DNA of 64,000 bases from Novosphingobium malaysiense (GTDB lineage: Bacteria; Pseudomonadota; Alphaproteobacteria; Sphingomonadales; Sphingomonadaceae): NCBI RefSeq assembly GCF_000802225.1, contig NZ_JTDI01000005.1, positions 1 through 64,000 of the forward strand, written 5' to 3'. Made by a program: the position numbers and the translations under genes. The notes under the pieces were generated by a model. It saw only the letters and a list, made by a program, of their open reading frames with translations, was not told where the DNA came from and made no database searches. This document shows positions 18,521-28,046 of the stretch, one piece after another. Numbering within the stretch: the first letter of the stretch is position 1; each line of letters begins with the position of its first letter.

Positions 18521-19252
18521 TTGAGCGGACGTGTGACGAAATCGACCGGAAATCGGAGCAAGAGTTCCATGCCGGCCAAACCGGCTGGCCGGCGCAAACG
18601 GAATCGTGCGGGACGTCCGACCGCGGAGGAACTGGAACGGCGCAAGTCCCGCGTGATGGAAGTGGCTACCGAGATGTTCGTGCATCAAGGCTTCGCTGCG
18701 ACGACGCTGCTCGACATTGCCAAGCAGGCAGGTGTCGCAACGCGCACGCTTTATCAGCATTTCGGGGACAAGGAAGCGCTCTTCCGCGAAGTCATTTTCG
18801 CCAGGGACGCTGCGGTCGTGGATGCCCCGGTCCTCCAAGCGGGTGAAGACCTGAAGTCCGCTCTGCGTCGTGTCGCCGCGTACAGTTACGAGGTGGCGCT
18901 TAGGCCGAAATCTATCGAACTGATGCGCCTGATGATCGCCGAAAGCGCGCGTTTTCCCGAAATGATGGGAAAGGTCGCGAACACGATCTTTTCGCGCTTC
19001 AAGGCCAATGTTGCCGCCGTATTCAGGCAACTTGCAGATGCTGGGCTGATCCCGCAGGACGATCATGATGAATCGGCTTCGCTGTTTGTTGATCTGCTGC
19101 TTGGGAACCAGACCGTCATGATCTACTTCGGCTGGGTTTCGGCAACCCCGAGCGATCAAGAAATTGACCTAAAGATCGACCTATTTGTTCGTGGCCGTTT
19201 TGGTTCGCAAGAGATGATCAAGAAGCCGGCAAAAAAGCGTTCCCAGGCGTAA
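18521..19252 (+). CDS. TetR/AcrR-family transcriptional regulator
   Basis: 243 residues from a TTG at 18521 (GGGGGTAGAG just upstream); ATG 18569 is an alternative. A basic N-terminal tail precedes the helix-turn-helix (about residues 62-95: TTLLDIAKQAGVATRTLYQHF), then an all-helical ligand domain. TetR proteins are dimeric, usually repressors relieved by a pathway compound. It lies inside the cluster between catabolic genes, with a weak copy of the regulon dyad ahead of it, so it is one of three candidates for the protein that reads the motif. Confidence 0.92.
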   Translation: MSGRVTKSTGNRSKSSMPAKPAGRRKRNRAGRPTAEELERRKSRVMEVATEMFVHQGFAATTLLDIAKQAGVATRTLYQHFGDKEALFREVIFARDAAVVDAPVLQAGEDLKSALRRVAAYSYEVALRPKSIELMRLMIAESARFPEMMGKVANTIFSRFKANVAAVFRQLADAGLIPQDDHDESASLFVDLLLGNQTVMIYFGWVSATPSDQEIDLKIDLFVRGRFGSQEMIKKPAKKRSQA

Positions 19253-19385
19253 GAAACTCCGACGGAAGCGGCGATTTGCGGCTTTCGTCCGTTGTTTCGC
19301 GTGCGCCTTCTGGGCGCGAGTTCAAGACACGTCATCCCTACTGCACTTCGAGCGGATCATCCCTGTTTACACAACCCGATTGCTA

Positions 19386-19408
19386 TAATGAAATGCACGT
19401 GTTGCAAT
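19386..19408 (+). promoter_or_regulatory. 23-bp dyad operator, MaoC-like gene
   Basis: Left half TAATGAAAT and right half TGTTGCAAT are close to consensus. A perfect -10, TATAAT at 19384-19389, overlaps the left half. It is 60 bp upstream of ATG 19469. Confidence 0.75.
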
Positions 19409-19468
19409 GTTTCGGAAATACCTCCAGCAACATGTAAAGGTCGAGGGCGGATAGGGAGATGGGGAAGC

Positions 19469-20344
19469 ATGAAAGATCTGCGGCCCGAAGGCGCGCGAGT
19501 AACCATGGAGATGATCGGCTCGCGCAGCGAAGTGCGCCGTCTCGCATGGCATGAAAATGAAGCCATGCTCTATGCTATCGGTGTCGGGGCAGGGCTGGGC
19601 GATCCGGAAAGCGATCTTGCCTATACGACTGAAAACACGGCGGGAATCACCCTGCGGGCACTCCCCAGCTTCCTGACGATCCTGACGCAGGGAAACAGGC
19701 CGCCGGCAATGCGAAATCTCGATTACGGACGATTCTTGCACGCACAACAGACAATAGAGTTGCCGCGGCCCCTAGCTCCCAGCGGTGAAGGCTGGCTTCG
19801 CAATGAAATTGTCGAAGTTCTCGACAAGGGGGCAAATGCCATCATCACTACGCTGGCTACGCTCAGCGGCGACGAGCAGGGTGAAAACGTGATTGGCCAG
19901 AGCCGGATGAGCACATTCGTGCGCGGGGGCGGGGGCTTTGGAGGGCCTCGGGGCACTGCGCGCCCGCAGGCGAAGCCGGACAGGGAGCCGGACTGCCGCG
20001 TGGCTTATGGTACCCGACCGGAACAGGCGCTGATCTATCGCCTGTCGGGTGACGGCCATCGGCTGCACAGCGATCCAGCCTTCGCGCGCGAACGCGGATT
20101 CGAACGGCCGATCCTGCACGGTTTGAGCACTTATGGCTTCGCTTGCAGAGCCATCATCAGTGGCACCGCTGGCGGCGATGCCCACCGCTTGCGTGCCATG
20201 TCAGGCCGTTTCTGCAAGCCCGTCTATCCCGGTGATACGCTCGTTACCGAGATCTGGTTGCTGGCGGGCGGGCACCTTTACTTCCGCATGCTGGATGGCG
20301 GCGGAGATGCTGTCATTGACAGCGGTCAGGCGAAGCTATTCTGA
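19469..20344 (+). CDS. MaoC-like double hot-dog enoyl-CoA hydratase
   Basis: A 291-residue protein with two hot-dog halves, like hydratase-2 enzymes. The C-terminal half has the hydratase-2 motif as YRLSGDGHRLHSDP, with catalytic Asp and His, then GFERPILHGL. These enzymes make (3R)-hydroxyacyl-CoA or hydrate bulky side-chain or ring enoyl-CoAs. ATG 19469 follows GGGGA and AGGGAG; frames upstream lack family resemblance. It is a single-gene unit with a near-perfect promoter/operator and converges on the leftward ligase operon. Confidence 0.88.
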   Translation: MKDLRPEGARVTMEMIGSRSEVRRLAWHENEAMLYAIGVGAGLGDPESDLAYTTENTAGITLRALPSFLTILTQGNRPPAMRNLDYGRFLHAQQTIELPRPLAPSGEGWLRNEIVEVLDKGANAIITTLATLSGDEQGENVIGQSRMSTFVRGGGGFGGPRGTARPQAKPDREPDCRVAYGTRPEQALIYRLSGDGHRLHSDPAFARERGFERPILHGLSTYGFACRAIISGTAGGDAHRLRAMSGRFCKPVYPGDTLVTEIWLLAGGHLYFRMLDGGGDAVIDSGQAKLF

Positions 20345-20354
20345 CCGGACGCCG

Positions 20355-22022
20355 TCAGGCAGTAAGGCTTTCCGCCAGCGCTTTGGCCTCGTTGCGCAGA
20401 ACATCCTTCCGGACTTTGCCTGACGGTACACGCGGCAGGTCTTCAACCAATACGAGATGTTCGGGGAACTTCTGGCGGGCCAGTCCGGCTTCATCCAGAT
20501 AGCGCCGGACTTCTGGCAGATCGATAGTCCTGTCCGCGCGCGGGATGATGAAGGCGCAGCCCATCTCGCCCGTCTTGGCGCTAGGCATGGCGACGATCGC
20601 CACTTCGGCCACCGCCGGGTGCTGGGAGAGCACGTCCTCCACTTCCTTCGGGCTGATGTTTTCGCCCGAGCGGATGATGATGTCCTTTTTGCGGCCGGTG
20701 ATGACGACATATTTTCCGCCATCGCTGCCGGTAACCTGCCGCCCGAGATCGCCCATGCGGAAGAATCCATCTTCAAGGAAGCTCCCGGCATTGTCGTTTT
20801 CGTGGATATAGCCTGCGAACAGACCGGGGCCGCGCATCACGATTTCGCCTTCCTCGCCCTCGCGTAGCGGTTCATCGCTGGTCGCATCGAGGATACGCAT
20901 TTCGACTGGCGGTACGATTTCGCCGTCGGTCTCAGCGCCCATTTCCATTTGCGAGCGATCGCGAATGCCAAGTGAGGCAGTCAGCATCTCCGTGGAACCG
21001 TAGCACCGGAAGAACATCGCGTTCGGCAGAGTGGCGCTCGCTCTGCGAATGAGATCGGGAGACACTGTCGTGCCGCCGCAGAAAAACAGGCGCAGGCTGG
21101 CGAGGCGTTCCGGGGTGGCCTGGGCAATGTCGAGCATCTGCTGGAGGAACGGTGTTGCGCCGCCCGTTACCGTGCAACAGTTGCGTTCGATACAGGCGAT
21201 CCCTGCGTCGGGCGTCCAAACGTCCATCAGGACGCTGGTGTTGCCGGCCACCCATGGCATGTCGAATGCCCAGATCGAACCGGTCACGTGGGTTACGGGC
21301 GAGGGCATGAATACGACATCGTCCTGGCAGATCTTCCAGGCCTCGGCCATCGCGCGAACGCGGTGATCATAGGTATAGTGGGTGTGCAGCACACCCTTGG
21401 GCTTTCCAGTGGTGCCCGAAGTGTACATCGCGATGAGCACCGAACCCGCATCGACCTCCGGCAGGGTATCCGGATCGGCCGGCGGGTTCGCGAGTGCAGT
21501 GTCCCAGTCAAGGTCGCCTTCGCCGCGCACCACGATCGTGTCAGCCAGATCGGGCAGTGTTTCCTGCAGGTCCTTTACCATCGCGTAGTGGTCGTGACGG
21601 CGGAAGACACCGGGCACGAAGATGGCTTTGGAGCGGCAGTCGGCAAGAATATAGGCCAGTTCAGCTTCACGGTAGATAGGCGGAATCGGATTGATGACGA
21701 GACCGCACATCCGCGCCGCCAGCGCAATCACGGCGGTCTCCATCCAGTTCGGCAATTGCAGCGACACGACGTCACCCGGCACAAGCTTTCGGTTCCGGAA
21801 GAAGCCAGCGAGGCGTAGTGCTTGTTCCCAGACCTGCGCACGCGTCATGGAGGCATCGCCCTCGATCTGGAAGACATGATCGGGCGCTGCTTCTACAGCT
21901 GCGCGGGCAGCGGCAACGACGGTCGTGTCAGCCCAGTGCCCAGCGTCTAGGTAGGCCTTCGCCAACTGCGGGCACCAGCGCGTCTCGAAGCCGCTGGGAT
22001 CGCGTTTCTTCGTCCATTGCAT
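20355..22022 (-). CDS. AMP-dependent acyl-CoA synthetase (ligase 2)
   Basis: 555 residues, ANL superfamily. TSGTTGKPKGVLHTH is the P-loop, YGSTEM the A5 motif, GRKKDIIIRSGENISP the hinge, and PSGKVRKDVL the C-terminal lysine loop. The overall style resembles cyclohexanecarboxylate-CoA and other alicyclic-acid ligases (inference). ATG 22022 lies 7 bases after GGAGG. Last gene of a leftward four-gene operon, ACAD small - ACAD large - Gfo/Idh oxidoreductase - ligase, with gaps of 13 bp or less. Confidence 0.92.
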   Translation of the reverse strand: MQWTKKRDPSGFETRWCPQLAKAYLDAGHWADTTVVAAARAAVEAAPDHVFQIEGDASMTRAQVWEQALRLAGFFRNRKLVPGDVVSLQLPNWMETAVIALAARMCGLVINPIPPIYREAELAYILADCRSKAIFVPGVFRRHDHYAMVKDLQETLPDLADTIVVRGEGDLDWDTALANPPADPDTLPEVDAGSVLIAMYTSGTTGKPKGVLHTHYTYDHRVRAMAEAWKICQDDVVFMPSPVTHVTGSIWAFDMPWVAGNTSVLMDVWTPDAGIACIERNCCTVTGGATPFLQQMLDIAQATPERLASLRLFFCGGTTVSPDLIRRASATLPNAMFFRCYGSTEMLTASLGIRDRSQMEMGAETDGEIVPPVEMRILDATSDEPLREGEEGEIVMRGPGLFAGYIHENDNAGSFLEDGFFRMGDLGRQVTGSDGGKYVVITGRKKDIIIRSGENISPKEVEDVLSQHPAVAEVAIVAMPSAKTGEMGCAFIIPRADRTIDLPEVRRYLDEAGLARQKFPEHLVLVEDLPRVPSGKVRKDVLRNEAKALAESLTA

Positions 22023-22035
22023 GTTTGCGCCTCCG

Positions 22036-23127
22036 TTAATTGGTGCTGTGCGAGGAGGGCCATGGCATCAAAGTGCGCCCCTCCGACGAACTTCGTTCGA
22101 TCGTATCCAGCAACTGCGTCAGACGAACGGCCTGTTCGAAATCAGGGACGGTTCTCTCGTTGGTCCGGATATCGTGTTCGAAGCGCCGCCACAGTTCACC
22201 CACGTTGAGCGCAGGGCCTGTCAGGCCATTGGCAGGCGCAGGATCTGTATTGGACGCCGAGGTTCGCGTCACGACTTCGAGTGCGCCGCATTGATAGCCG
22301 CCCGGGTGGCTGCCCCGGATTTCGAGTTTCCCAAGTGTGCCGCGCAGCTCGAAGCGCAGCGGGGCGTGATCGCCACCGATGATTTCCACGTTCGATACGC
22401 AACCCGTTTCGTGCACCCCGTGGATGATCATATGGTCCGGGCATGTACGTTCCACGACCTCGTCCGTGCCTGTAATCGCAACCTTGCGACGCAGGATGGA
22501 ATTTCGCGATGACACGTCCGCAAATGATCCTACGACAGCTTCAACCATGGCAAGGGTGTGCCCGCCGGCGATAGTCGCCAGAGTCGCGCCATTCCGACGG
22601 TCTTGGAGGTAGGCGTAGTGCGGGGGGGCCTGAGTCCCCCAGCCCGCAGTTGATGACGTGACACAGAGAGTGAGAGGATTGCCGATTGCGCCATCCTGCA
22701 CGAGCTTTGCGGCCTGCCGGACGGCCGTGGCATTGGCGCCTTGAAGCCCGATGGCGACATGCGTTCCGGCCCGCCGGGCGGCAGCGGCCAGTTCCTCGGC
22801 TTCGTCGATGTCCCGCGCGAGCGGCCATTCGCAGTAGACGTGTTTTCCGGCATCGAGCGCTGCCAGGACAATCTGGCGATGCTCAGGCACCTTCACCGTG
22901 ACGGCCAGGATATCGATGTCCGGATCCCGCGCCAGAACCAGGGAATCGTCGTAGGCCCGCGCCGCGCCGAACGCCTGCGCAGCGGCGCGCGCGCTATCCT
23001 GCGTGCGCGCCGAAACAGCCTCGACCAAAAGACCGGGCAATGTGCCCAATGCCGGGAAGTGGGCGTCTCGCGCCCATCCTCGCGCAACGTTTGCGCCCGC
23101 GAAACCGACGCGAAGCGGCCGTGGCAT
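22036..23127 (-). CDS. Gfo/Idh/MocA-family NAD(P)-dependent oxidoreductase
   Basis: 363 residues. The N-terminal Rossmann fold starts GFAGANVARG, and CEWPLA stands where the family has its EKP motif; this Glu-Trp-Pro variant is unusual because the conserved Lys is replaced. AGGHTL carries the family His. Known members act on sugars, inositols or biliverdin, and also on trans-dihydrodiols and ketones. Its place between an ACAD pair and a ligase suggests a hydroxyl/keto step on the pathway compound. It starts 3 bases after the ACAD stop. Confidence 0.85.
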   Translation of the reverse strand: MPRPLRVGFAGANVARGWARDAHFPALGTLPGLLVEAVSARTQDSARAAAQAFGAARAYDDSLVLARDPDIDILAVTVKVPEHRQIVLAALDAGKHVYCEWPLARDIDEAEELAAAARRAGTHVAIGLQGANATAVRQAAKLVQDGAIGNPLTLCVTSSTAGWGTQAPPHYAYLQDRRNGATLATIAGGHTLAMVEAVVGSFADVSSRNSILRRKVAITGTDEVVERTCPDHMIIHGVHETGCVSNVEIIGGDHAPLRFELRGTLGKLEIRGSHPGGYQCGALEVVTRTSASNTDPAPANGLTGPALNVGELWRRFEHDIRTNERTVPDFEQAVRLTQLLDTIERSSSEGRTLMPWPSSHSTN

Positions 23128-23130
23128 TTC

Positions 23131-24309
23131 TCAGCGCGCCCGAGGCAGGCCGAGCACGCGGTCTGCGGTGATCTCGCGCTGGATTTCGCTGGTGCCACCG
23201 GAGATGGAGAAGATCCAGCTCCACAGGTACTCGTAAATCCAGGGGTTGTTGCTGCGGTCGCCGTTGAATTCCAGGAAGTCCCAATCGAGGATCTCGCCGA
23301 CCACTTCGCTCAGCGCCTTGTGCGTCTGGGTGACGAGGAGTTTCATCATCGACCCCTTGGGCCCCGGCATGCCGGTCCGGTCGGTCTCAGCGATATCGGC
23401 AAGCGTCATCGCACGGATGGCGATGGCATCGGCCTTGATGGCAGCGAGCCGCTGCGAAATGGCGCTGTCTTCAATCGCCCGTCTGCCGTCCTCGAATTCG
23501 ACCTGCTCGGCGAGATCGATCACGCGGTTGACGCGTTCGTAGAGTTCCAGTTGATCGCCGATGAAGCCGAGGCCGCGTTCGAAGGACAGGGTCGCCAGCG
23601 CAGTCGACCAGCCACCGCCGACTTCGCCGACGACATTCGACAGGGGGATGCGGACTTCGTCGTAAAACACGGAATTCACGTGCTCGTCCTGCATCATCGT
23701 GCGGATCGGCTTGATGTCGATGCCGGGCAAACGCATGTCGCAGATCAGCCAGGTGAGACCCTTGTGACGCTCGGACTGCGGGTCGGTACGCACCAGCAAT
23801 TCCTGATAGTCGGCATGCTGGGCGTCTGTGGTCCACATCTTGGAGCCGGTGACGACGACAACGTCACCATCAACGACTCCACGCGTCTTGAGCGACGCAA
23901 GGTCCGAACCGGCGTTGGGTTCCGAAAATCCCTGGCACCAGAGCGCTTCCCCGGAGAGAATCCGGGGAAGGTGAAAGGCCTTCTGCTCCTCGGTGCCGCG
24001 AGTGATGAGAGTCGGCCCGGCGTGCATCATCGCCACATAAGTCGTGTTGATATGATGCGGCGCTTGGGCCCGCGCCAGTTCCTCGTACCAGATGACCTGC
24101 TGCAGCCCGGACAGGCCCAGTCCGCCATATTCCTTGGGCCAGGCCACGCCGGCCCAGCCGTGTTCATAGAGCTTGCGCTGCCAGTCGCGATCGAAGCGGG
24201 CAGAGGCCTCCCCGTGTGCGGGGCGGGAATCGGTTGGTACATGAGCCTTGAGCCATGTGCGTGCCCGGGCGCGGAATTCATGATCCGCTTCGGAGAAATG
24301 AAGATCCAT
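23131..24309 (-). CDS. Acyl-CoA dehydrogenase, large subunit of pair A
   Basis: A 392-residue ACAD starting MDLHFSEADHEFR. It has the N-terminal helical domain, the FAD-binding middle (CQGFSEPNAGSDLA), and the C-terminal GGTSEIQREI segment. The Glu of the usual YEGT motif is Gly here; the candidate base is instead the Glu in SFERG, where isovaleryl-CoA-type enzymes carry theirs. It is 1 bp from the shorter ACAD gene 24311-25282. Such adjacent unequal pairs form alpha2beta2 enzymes in steroid catabolism (ChsE1-ChsE2, ChsE4-ChsE5), which this pair probably resembles. Confidence 0.92.
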   Translation of the reverse strand: MDLHFSEADHEFRARARTWLKAHVPTDSRPAHGEASARFDRDWQRKLYEHGWAGVAWPKEYGGLGLSGLQQVIWYEELARAQAPHHINTTYVAMMHAGPTLITRGTEEQKAFHLPRILSGEALWCQGFSEPNAGSDLASLKTRGVVDGDVVVVTGSKMWTTDAQHADYQELLVRTDPQSERHKGLTWLICDMRLPGIDIKPIRTMMQDEHVNSVFYDEVRIPLSNVVGEVGGGWSTALATLSFERGLGFIGDQLELYERVNRVIDLAEQVEFEDGRRAIEDSAISQRLAAIKADAIAIRAMTLADIAETDRTGMPGPKGSMMKLLVTQTHKALSEVVGEILDWDFLEFNGDRSNNPWIYEYLWSWIFSISGGTSEIQREITADRVLGLPRAR

Positions 24310-24310
24310 A

Positions 24311-25282
24311 TCAGTCCGCTACTTGTGCCTTGAGCAGCCGCCCCAGCAAATCGCGCTTGCCTCCGAACAGGCGGGACAACGTCATCGCGTGCTTCAAGAG
24401 GAGGTGGCAGTCGTGCTCGTCTGTCACGCCGATGCCGCCGTGAAGTTGAATGCTCGTATCGCTGTTCGACATGGCTGCCAGATTGGCCAGATGCTTGGCG
24501 GCATCCAGATGGACCTGAGCGTCGGCCCTTTCCTCCTTGGCGGCCGTAGCGGCGTACCATAGCTGCGAGCGGGCAGCTTCCGTCCTGACCGCCATGTCAG
24601 CGCAGGGGTGCCGTACGGCTTGATAGGAACCGATCTTGCGTCCGAAAGTTTCGCGCACCTTGGCGTATTCGACTATCAGGTCGAGGGCGGTCTCCGCTAT
24701 GCCGACGAGCATGGCAGCTACAGCGAGCTGGCCTAGCTGCCATACGGTCGGTCCCTCGAACACATGCATCGGCTGAGGGAGACTTTCTGCGACATGCAGC
24801 GAGTTTGTCGGGTCGAGGGCAGGGCGCTCCTGCAAGGCTATGGCGTCCATGCTGTAGACGGCACCACCCGTCCGCTCGACCAGCAATGCCCAGCGGGCTT
24901 CGGAACTGCCCAGAAGGCGCCATGATGCACCGGACGGGACAAGCAGCGCAGCGCCCGCTGTGCCGGCGATCACGTCTTCGCGCAGGCCGGAGTCGAGATC
25001 AGCATTGGCCAGCAGGCATTGGGCCAGCAGGTCAACCGGAGCGCATTGACGCCCGGCTTCCCTGAAAAAGAGAGTGTGCTCGACCGCAGACAGGCCACTG
25101 CCCCCCTGCTCCTCAGGGACTGCAAGGGCAAACCAGCCCATTTCGCCAAATGCTTCCCGAGCTGATGGCGCAAGGTCAGCGCATCCTGCTTCGTGAAGCC
25201 TGGAAATCGGCGTCGTACCGACCAGGAAGTCGCTCGCGGCATTGACGATTTCGAGTTCGTCGCCTTCAGGTGCAAGGTACAT
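24311..25282 (-). CDS. Acyl-CoA dehydrogenase, small subunit of pair A
   Basis: A 323-residue ACAD, short for the family, mainly lacking length in the middle beta domain. The FAD-contact motif reads RETFGRKIGSYQAVRH in the C-terminal helical domain, and QLHGGIGVTDEH replaces the normal catalytic end. No catalytic Glu is obvious, as expected for the partner subunit of a heteromeric ACAD. ATG 25282 is chosen over 25300 because the family start (MYLAPEGDE) is there. First gene of the operon, behind the operator at 25384. Confidence 0.88.
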   Translation of the reverse strand: MYLAPEGDELEIVNAASDFLVGTTPISRLHEAGCADLAPSAREAFGEMGWFALAVPEEQGGSGLSAVEHTLFFREAGRQCAPVDLLAQCLLANADLDSGLREDVIAGTAGAALLVPSGASWRLLGSSEARWALLVERTGGAVYSMDAIALQERPALDPTNSLHVAESLPQPMHVFEGPTVWQLGQLAVAAMLVGIAETALDLIVEYAKVRETFGRKIGSYQAVRHPCADMAVRTEAARSQLWYAATAAKEERADAQVHLDAAKHLANLAAMSNSDTSIQLHGGIGVTDEHDCHLLLKHAMTLSRLFGGKRDLLGRLLKAQVAD

Positions 25283-25383
25283 TGAGCCGCCTCTCGTCAC
25301 CGACCCCGTGATAGTCCATTGTAAGAATGATCCGATGCTTATGCATTAAGTTTGTGGGCTTCTTGATAGGCCCTGTTCGGCTA

Positions 25384-25406
25384 ATTGCAACACATAAGTG
25401 CTATTT
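25384..25406 (-). promoter_or_regulatory. 23-bp dyad operator, ACAD pair A operon
   Basis: Read leftward, left half AAATAGCAC and right half TGTTGCAAT. TAAAAT (complement of 25403-25408) overlaps as -10. It is 101 bp upstream of ATG 25282. Confidence 0.7.
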
Positions 25407-25601
25407 TATGGGAGGCTGGCATATGGCCTTTCTGGGGTAGGGGAATATATGCGTGCACGAGCCAATCTGCGCGCATAATGGCCGCGACGGCGGCCGCTGC
25501 CTATGGATTTTTTGGTGGTTTGCATGAGCAGATGCGGAGGGCGCGTCGAAACCGGTCTTTTGGCATGAACTGGCGCGCCGTTCCAGAAATGTCGGGAAAA
25601 A

Positions 25602-25624
25602 ATATGAAATGAGATTATTGCATT
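25602..25624 (+). promoter_or_regulatory. 23-bp dyad operator, TonB receptor gene
   Basis: Left half ATATGAAAT and right half TATTGCATT. It is 59 bp upstream of the receptor start. Confidence 0.7.
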
Positions 25625-25683
25625 GAAAAAATATGCGGCGTACCAGACGGCCAGCATAGTCATAATCAAAGTGCCATAGGGAG

Positions 25684-27978
25684 ATGATGATGGGAGAGGT
25701 CTCTACCTTTCGCGCGGCAAGCGCGTGTGCGCCTGGAACACGGCAATGCCGCAGGCCGATCTGGCTTTCGTGTTCTGTCGCAGCAGGCCTATTTTCGATA
25801 CCGCAGGTGGCGGAAGCGCAGGAGCCGCCGGGCGCATCAGCAACGGAGATCATCGTCACCGCGCAGCGCCGCGCTGAACGTCTCGAAAATGTGCCAATGT
25901 CTGTTACGGCATTGTCAGGGGACACGATCCAAAAAGCTGGCGTGACCGGTATTCAGGATCTCGGGGCCGTCGCGCCCGGCGTGCAGGTCAATTTTGCGGG
26001 CCTTTCGACGCAGCCCGCGGTGCGCGGTGTGACAACACTAACCAACGGTGCATTTAACGAGAACAACATCGGCATCTATGTCGATGGATTTTACGTCAAC
26101 GATACCTTGTCGATAAATTCGGACCTCGTGAACATTAAGGATGTTCAAGTGCTAAAGGGGCCGCAGGGGACGCTTTATGGGCGCAATGCCACCGGCGGTG
26201 CGATCCTGATCAACACGCTTGATCCTTCGCCAGTGTTTACCGGCAACGCCGGGTTCGAGTTCGGCCGTTTCAACGAGTATGCATTCAAGGGATACATCTC
26301 GGGTCCCGTCAGCGCCCGCGTCCGGTTCGGTCTGGCCGCCTCATCTCGCCATGGCGATGGATACATCCGTCTCGCCGACCCATTGCATGTAGGCGAAACC
26401 ACCGGCAATGCGGCGCCTTTCACCAACCAGTCCGTGCGTTTCAAGCTTCAGGCTGACCTTACCGACAATCTGACTGCGACGATCGGTCTGAACTATGGCC
26501 TTGCAGACGATCCGCGCGGTACGCTCTTTACTCCGCGCGACCACAAGCCGTCCTATTTGCCGGCTCCTCCCGGCATCGCGACCGATCCGATGACCGCGTC
26601 GTACAACTACCCCAGCAAGACGCGGTCCACTACCCGGGAAGCGACTTTGACCCTGGCATGGAGAAATGCGCTGGGCACCCTGACATCGCGCACTGGCTAC
26701 AACGCGAAGAAGGCGGCTTACGATTTCGACTTCGATGGTAGCTATGCCGACTTCACGTACAGCGTTAACCGGCAGAAATCGCGCACATTCCAGCAATCGT
26801 TGGACTATGCGATCAATGCTATCGACGGGGTCGATTTGCTCATAGGGGCCTTCTACTATCATGATCGCGTCGATCCCGACGCCGACTACGCATCCGTGTC
26901 CTATTCTGCTGGGCTGACGCCAAGCACCGGCGCCACCACCGCGCTGCGGACCGAAGCTTATGCCGTTTATGCCGATGCGAACATCCACGTTACGGATCGG
27001 CTGACGGTCAATGTCGGAGGCCGGTACAACCATGATCATCGCGGCGTGACCGAGTCCATCACCTCGCTTTCAACCGGCGCCTACATTCTGCCCGTTACAT
27101 CCGACAGTGCGAACTTCCATAAGTTCACGCCGCGCGCATCCGTCCGCTATGAGATAGCGCCGCGAACCAACATCTATGCGACGTATTCGGTTGGATACAG
27201 GAGCGGGTCCTACAACAGCAATACAGTTGCCGATCCCTCGCTGATCATCCCGGTAAAACCGGAAACGCTGAAGAGCTGGGAGCTTGGCTTCAAGACGGCG
27301 CAGGACAACTTCCGCTTCGATCTGGCCGGCTTCTACTACAAATACACCAACTACAATGTCTCGTTGACGATTCCCAACCCGCTGACCGGATTGCCGACTA
27401 CCGTTCTGGGCAACGCTCCCCGAGCCACGATTTATGGCATCGACGGGCAGTTGACCTACATGCCCACCGACAGGACCCAACTGACGATCGGTGCGGCATG
27501 GCTGCATGCCCGTTATGGCACTTTTGACAACGCCGTGGGCACGGGACTCAATGCGGCGACCGGGTTGAACGTCACGCAGACCCAGGACTGGAGTGGGCAG
27601 CAAATGTCGCGGGCTCCGAACTTCTCGGCGAATGTTTCGGCCAGTCATTCGCTGGAACTGTTCGGTGGCGAACTCGAGCTGTCGGCGAATCTCAAGTATT
27701 CCGATGGCTACGTCATCAGCAATCCGTCGCTCTATGGGCCGCTGGCAGGTGCGGACCTCGCGAACAAGCAACGCTTCCGGCAAGGCGCGACCACCCTGCT
27801 CGACGCGCAGATTAACTGGACGGACCCCAGCGACCGCTATTCGATCGGGGTGTGGGGGAAGAACCTCACGAACGAGAAATATCTCGCCACGTATAACGGC
27901 ACATCGTACTTCGGTGACTATTACGTTCGCGCGGCGCCGGTCACTTATGGAATCCGCTTGGGATACAAGTTCTTCTGA
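25684..27978 (+). CDS. TonB-dependent outer-membrane receptor
   Basis: A 764-residue receptor for energy-dependent uptake across the outer membrane. A basic start plus hydrophobic stretch ending AEA (about residue 45) is the signal peptide. EIIVTAQRR at about 55-63 is the TonB box, followed by the plug domain (VDGFYVNDT, LKGPQGTLYGRNATGGAI), then a 22-strand barrel ending in Phe (GYKFF). The style is that of sphingomonad receptors for aromatic or hydrophobic compounds rather than siderophores. Three in-frame ATGs start at 25684; AGGGAG lies just before. Its place in the regulon marks it as the probable substrate importer. Confidence 0.95.
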   Translation: MMMGEVSTFRAASACAPGTRQCRRPIWLSCSVAAGLFSIPQVAEAQEPPGASATEIIVTAQRRAERLENVPMSVTALSGDTIQKAGVTGIQDLGAVAPGVQVNFAGLSTQPAVRGVTTLTNGAFNENNIGIYVDGFYVNDTLSINSDLVNIKDVQVLKGPQGTLYGRNATGGAILINTLDPSPVFTGNAGFEFGRFNEYAFKGYISGPVSARVRFGLAASSRHGDGYIRLADPLHVGETTGNAAPFTNQSVRFKLQADLTDNLTATIGLNYGLADDPRGTLFTPRDHKPSYLPAPPGIATDPMTASYNYPSKTRSTTREATLTLAWRNALGTLTSRTGYNAKKAAYDFDFDGSYADFTYSVNRQKSRTFQQSLDYAINAIDGVDLLIGAFYYHDRVDPDADYASVSYSAGLTPSTGATTALRTEAYAVYADANIHVTDRLTVNVGGRYNHDHRGVTESITSLSTGAYILPVTSDSANFHKFTPRASVRYEIAPRTNIYATYSVGYRSGSYNSNTVADPSLIIPVKPETLKSWELGFKTAQDNFRFDLAGFYYKYTNYNVSLTIPNPLTGLPTTVLGNAPRATIYGIDGQLTYMPTDRTQLTIGAAWLHARYGTFDNAVGTGLNAATGLNVTQTQDWSGQQMSRAPNFSANVSASHSLELFGGELELSANLKYSDGYVISNPSLYGPLAGADLANKQRFRQGATTLLDAQINWTDPSDRYSIGVWGKNLTNEKYLATYNGTSYFGDYYVRAAPVTYGIRLGYKFF

Positions 27979-27995
27979 CTGTTGGGATGAATTTC

Positions 27996-28021
27996 AACCG
28001 GCGCGCGAGCGCGCGCCGGTT
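27996..28021. terminator. GC-rich hairpin between TonB receptor and GFA genes
   Basis: A perfect 11-bp stem (27996-28006 with 28011-28021) with a GAGC loop lies between convergent genes. No clear T run follows on either strand, so the terminator role is only likely from position. Confidence 0.5.
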
Positions 28022-28046
28022 GCGGCCCGTCTTAGCGCGGTTCGGG

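Larger units (their letters stand above)
25283..25683. other. Divergent control region between ACAD operon and TonB receptor
   Basis: 401 bp with no convincing gene; an open frame at 25385-25612 has no ribosome-binding site or family resemblance. It holds two separate dyad operators, one facing each way (25384-25406 and 25602-25624), and is AT-rich around both. Having two sites here, where other divergent regions share one, may reflect its length. Confidence 0.7.

Noticed and set aside
22741..24333. 530-codon rightward frame opposite the Gfo/Idh and ACAD genes
   Set aside because: It spans two real reverse-strand genes, including their 3-bp junction, and shows shadow-type composition.
25385..25612. 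75-codon frame in the TonB receptor control region
   Set aside because: No ribosome-binding site or family resemblance, and it overlaps two operators, so it is treated as non-coding.
27996..28021. GC hairpin as an attachment site or riboswitch
   Set aside because: It is a simple inverted repeat between convergent genes; no core site, integrase or ligand-domain structure is present.
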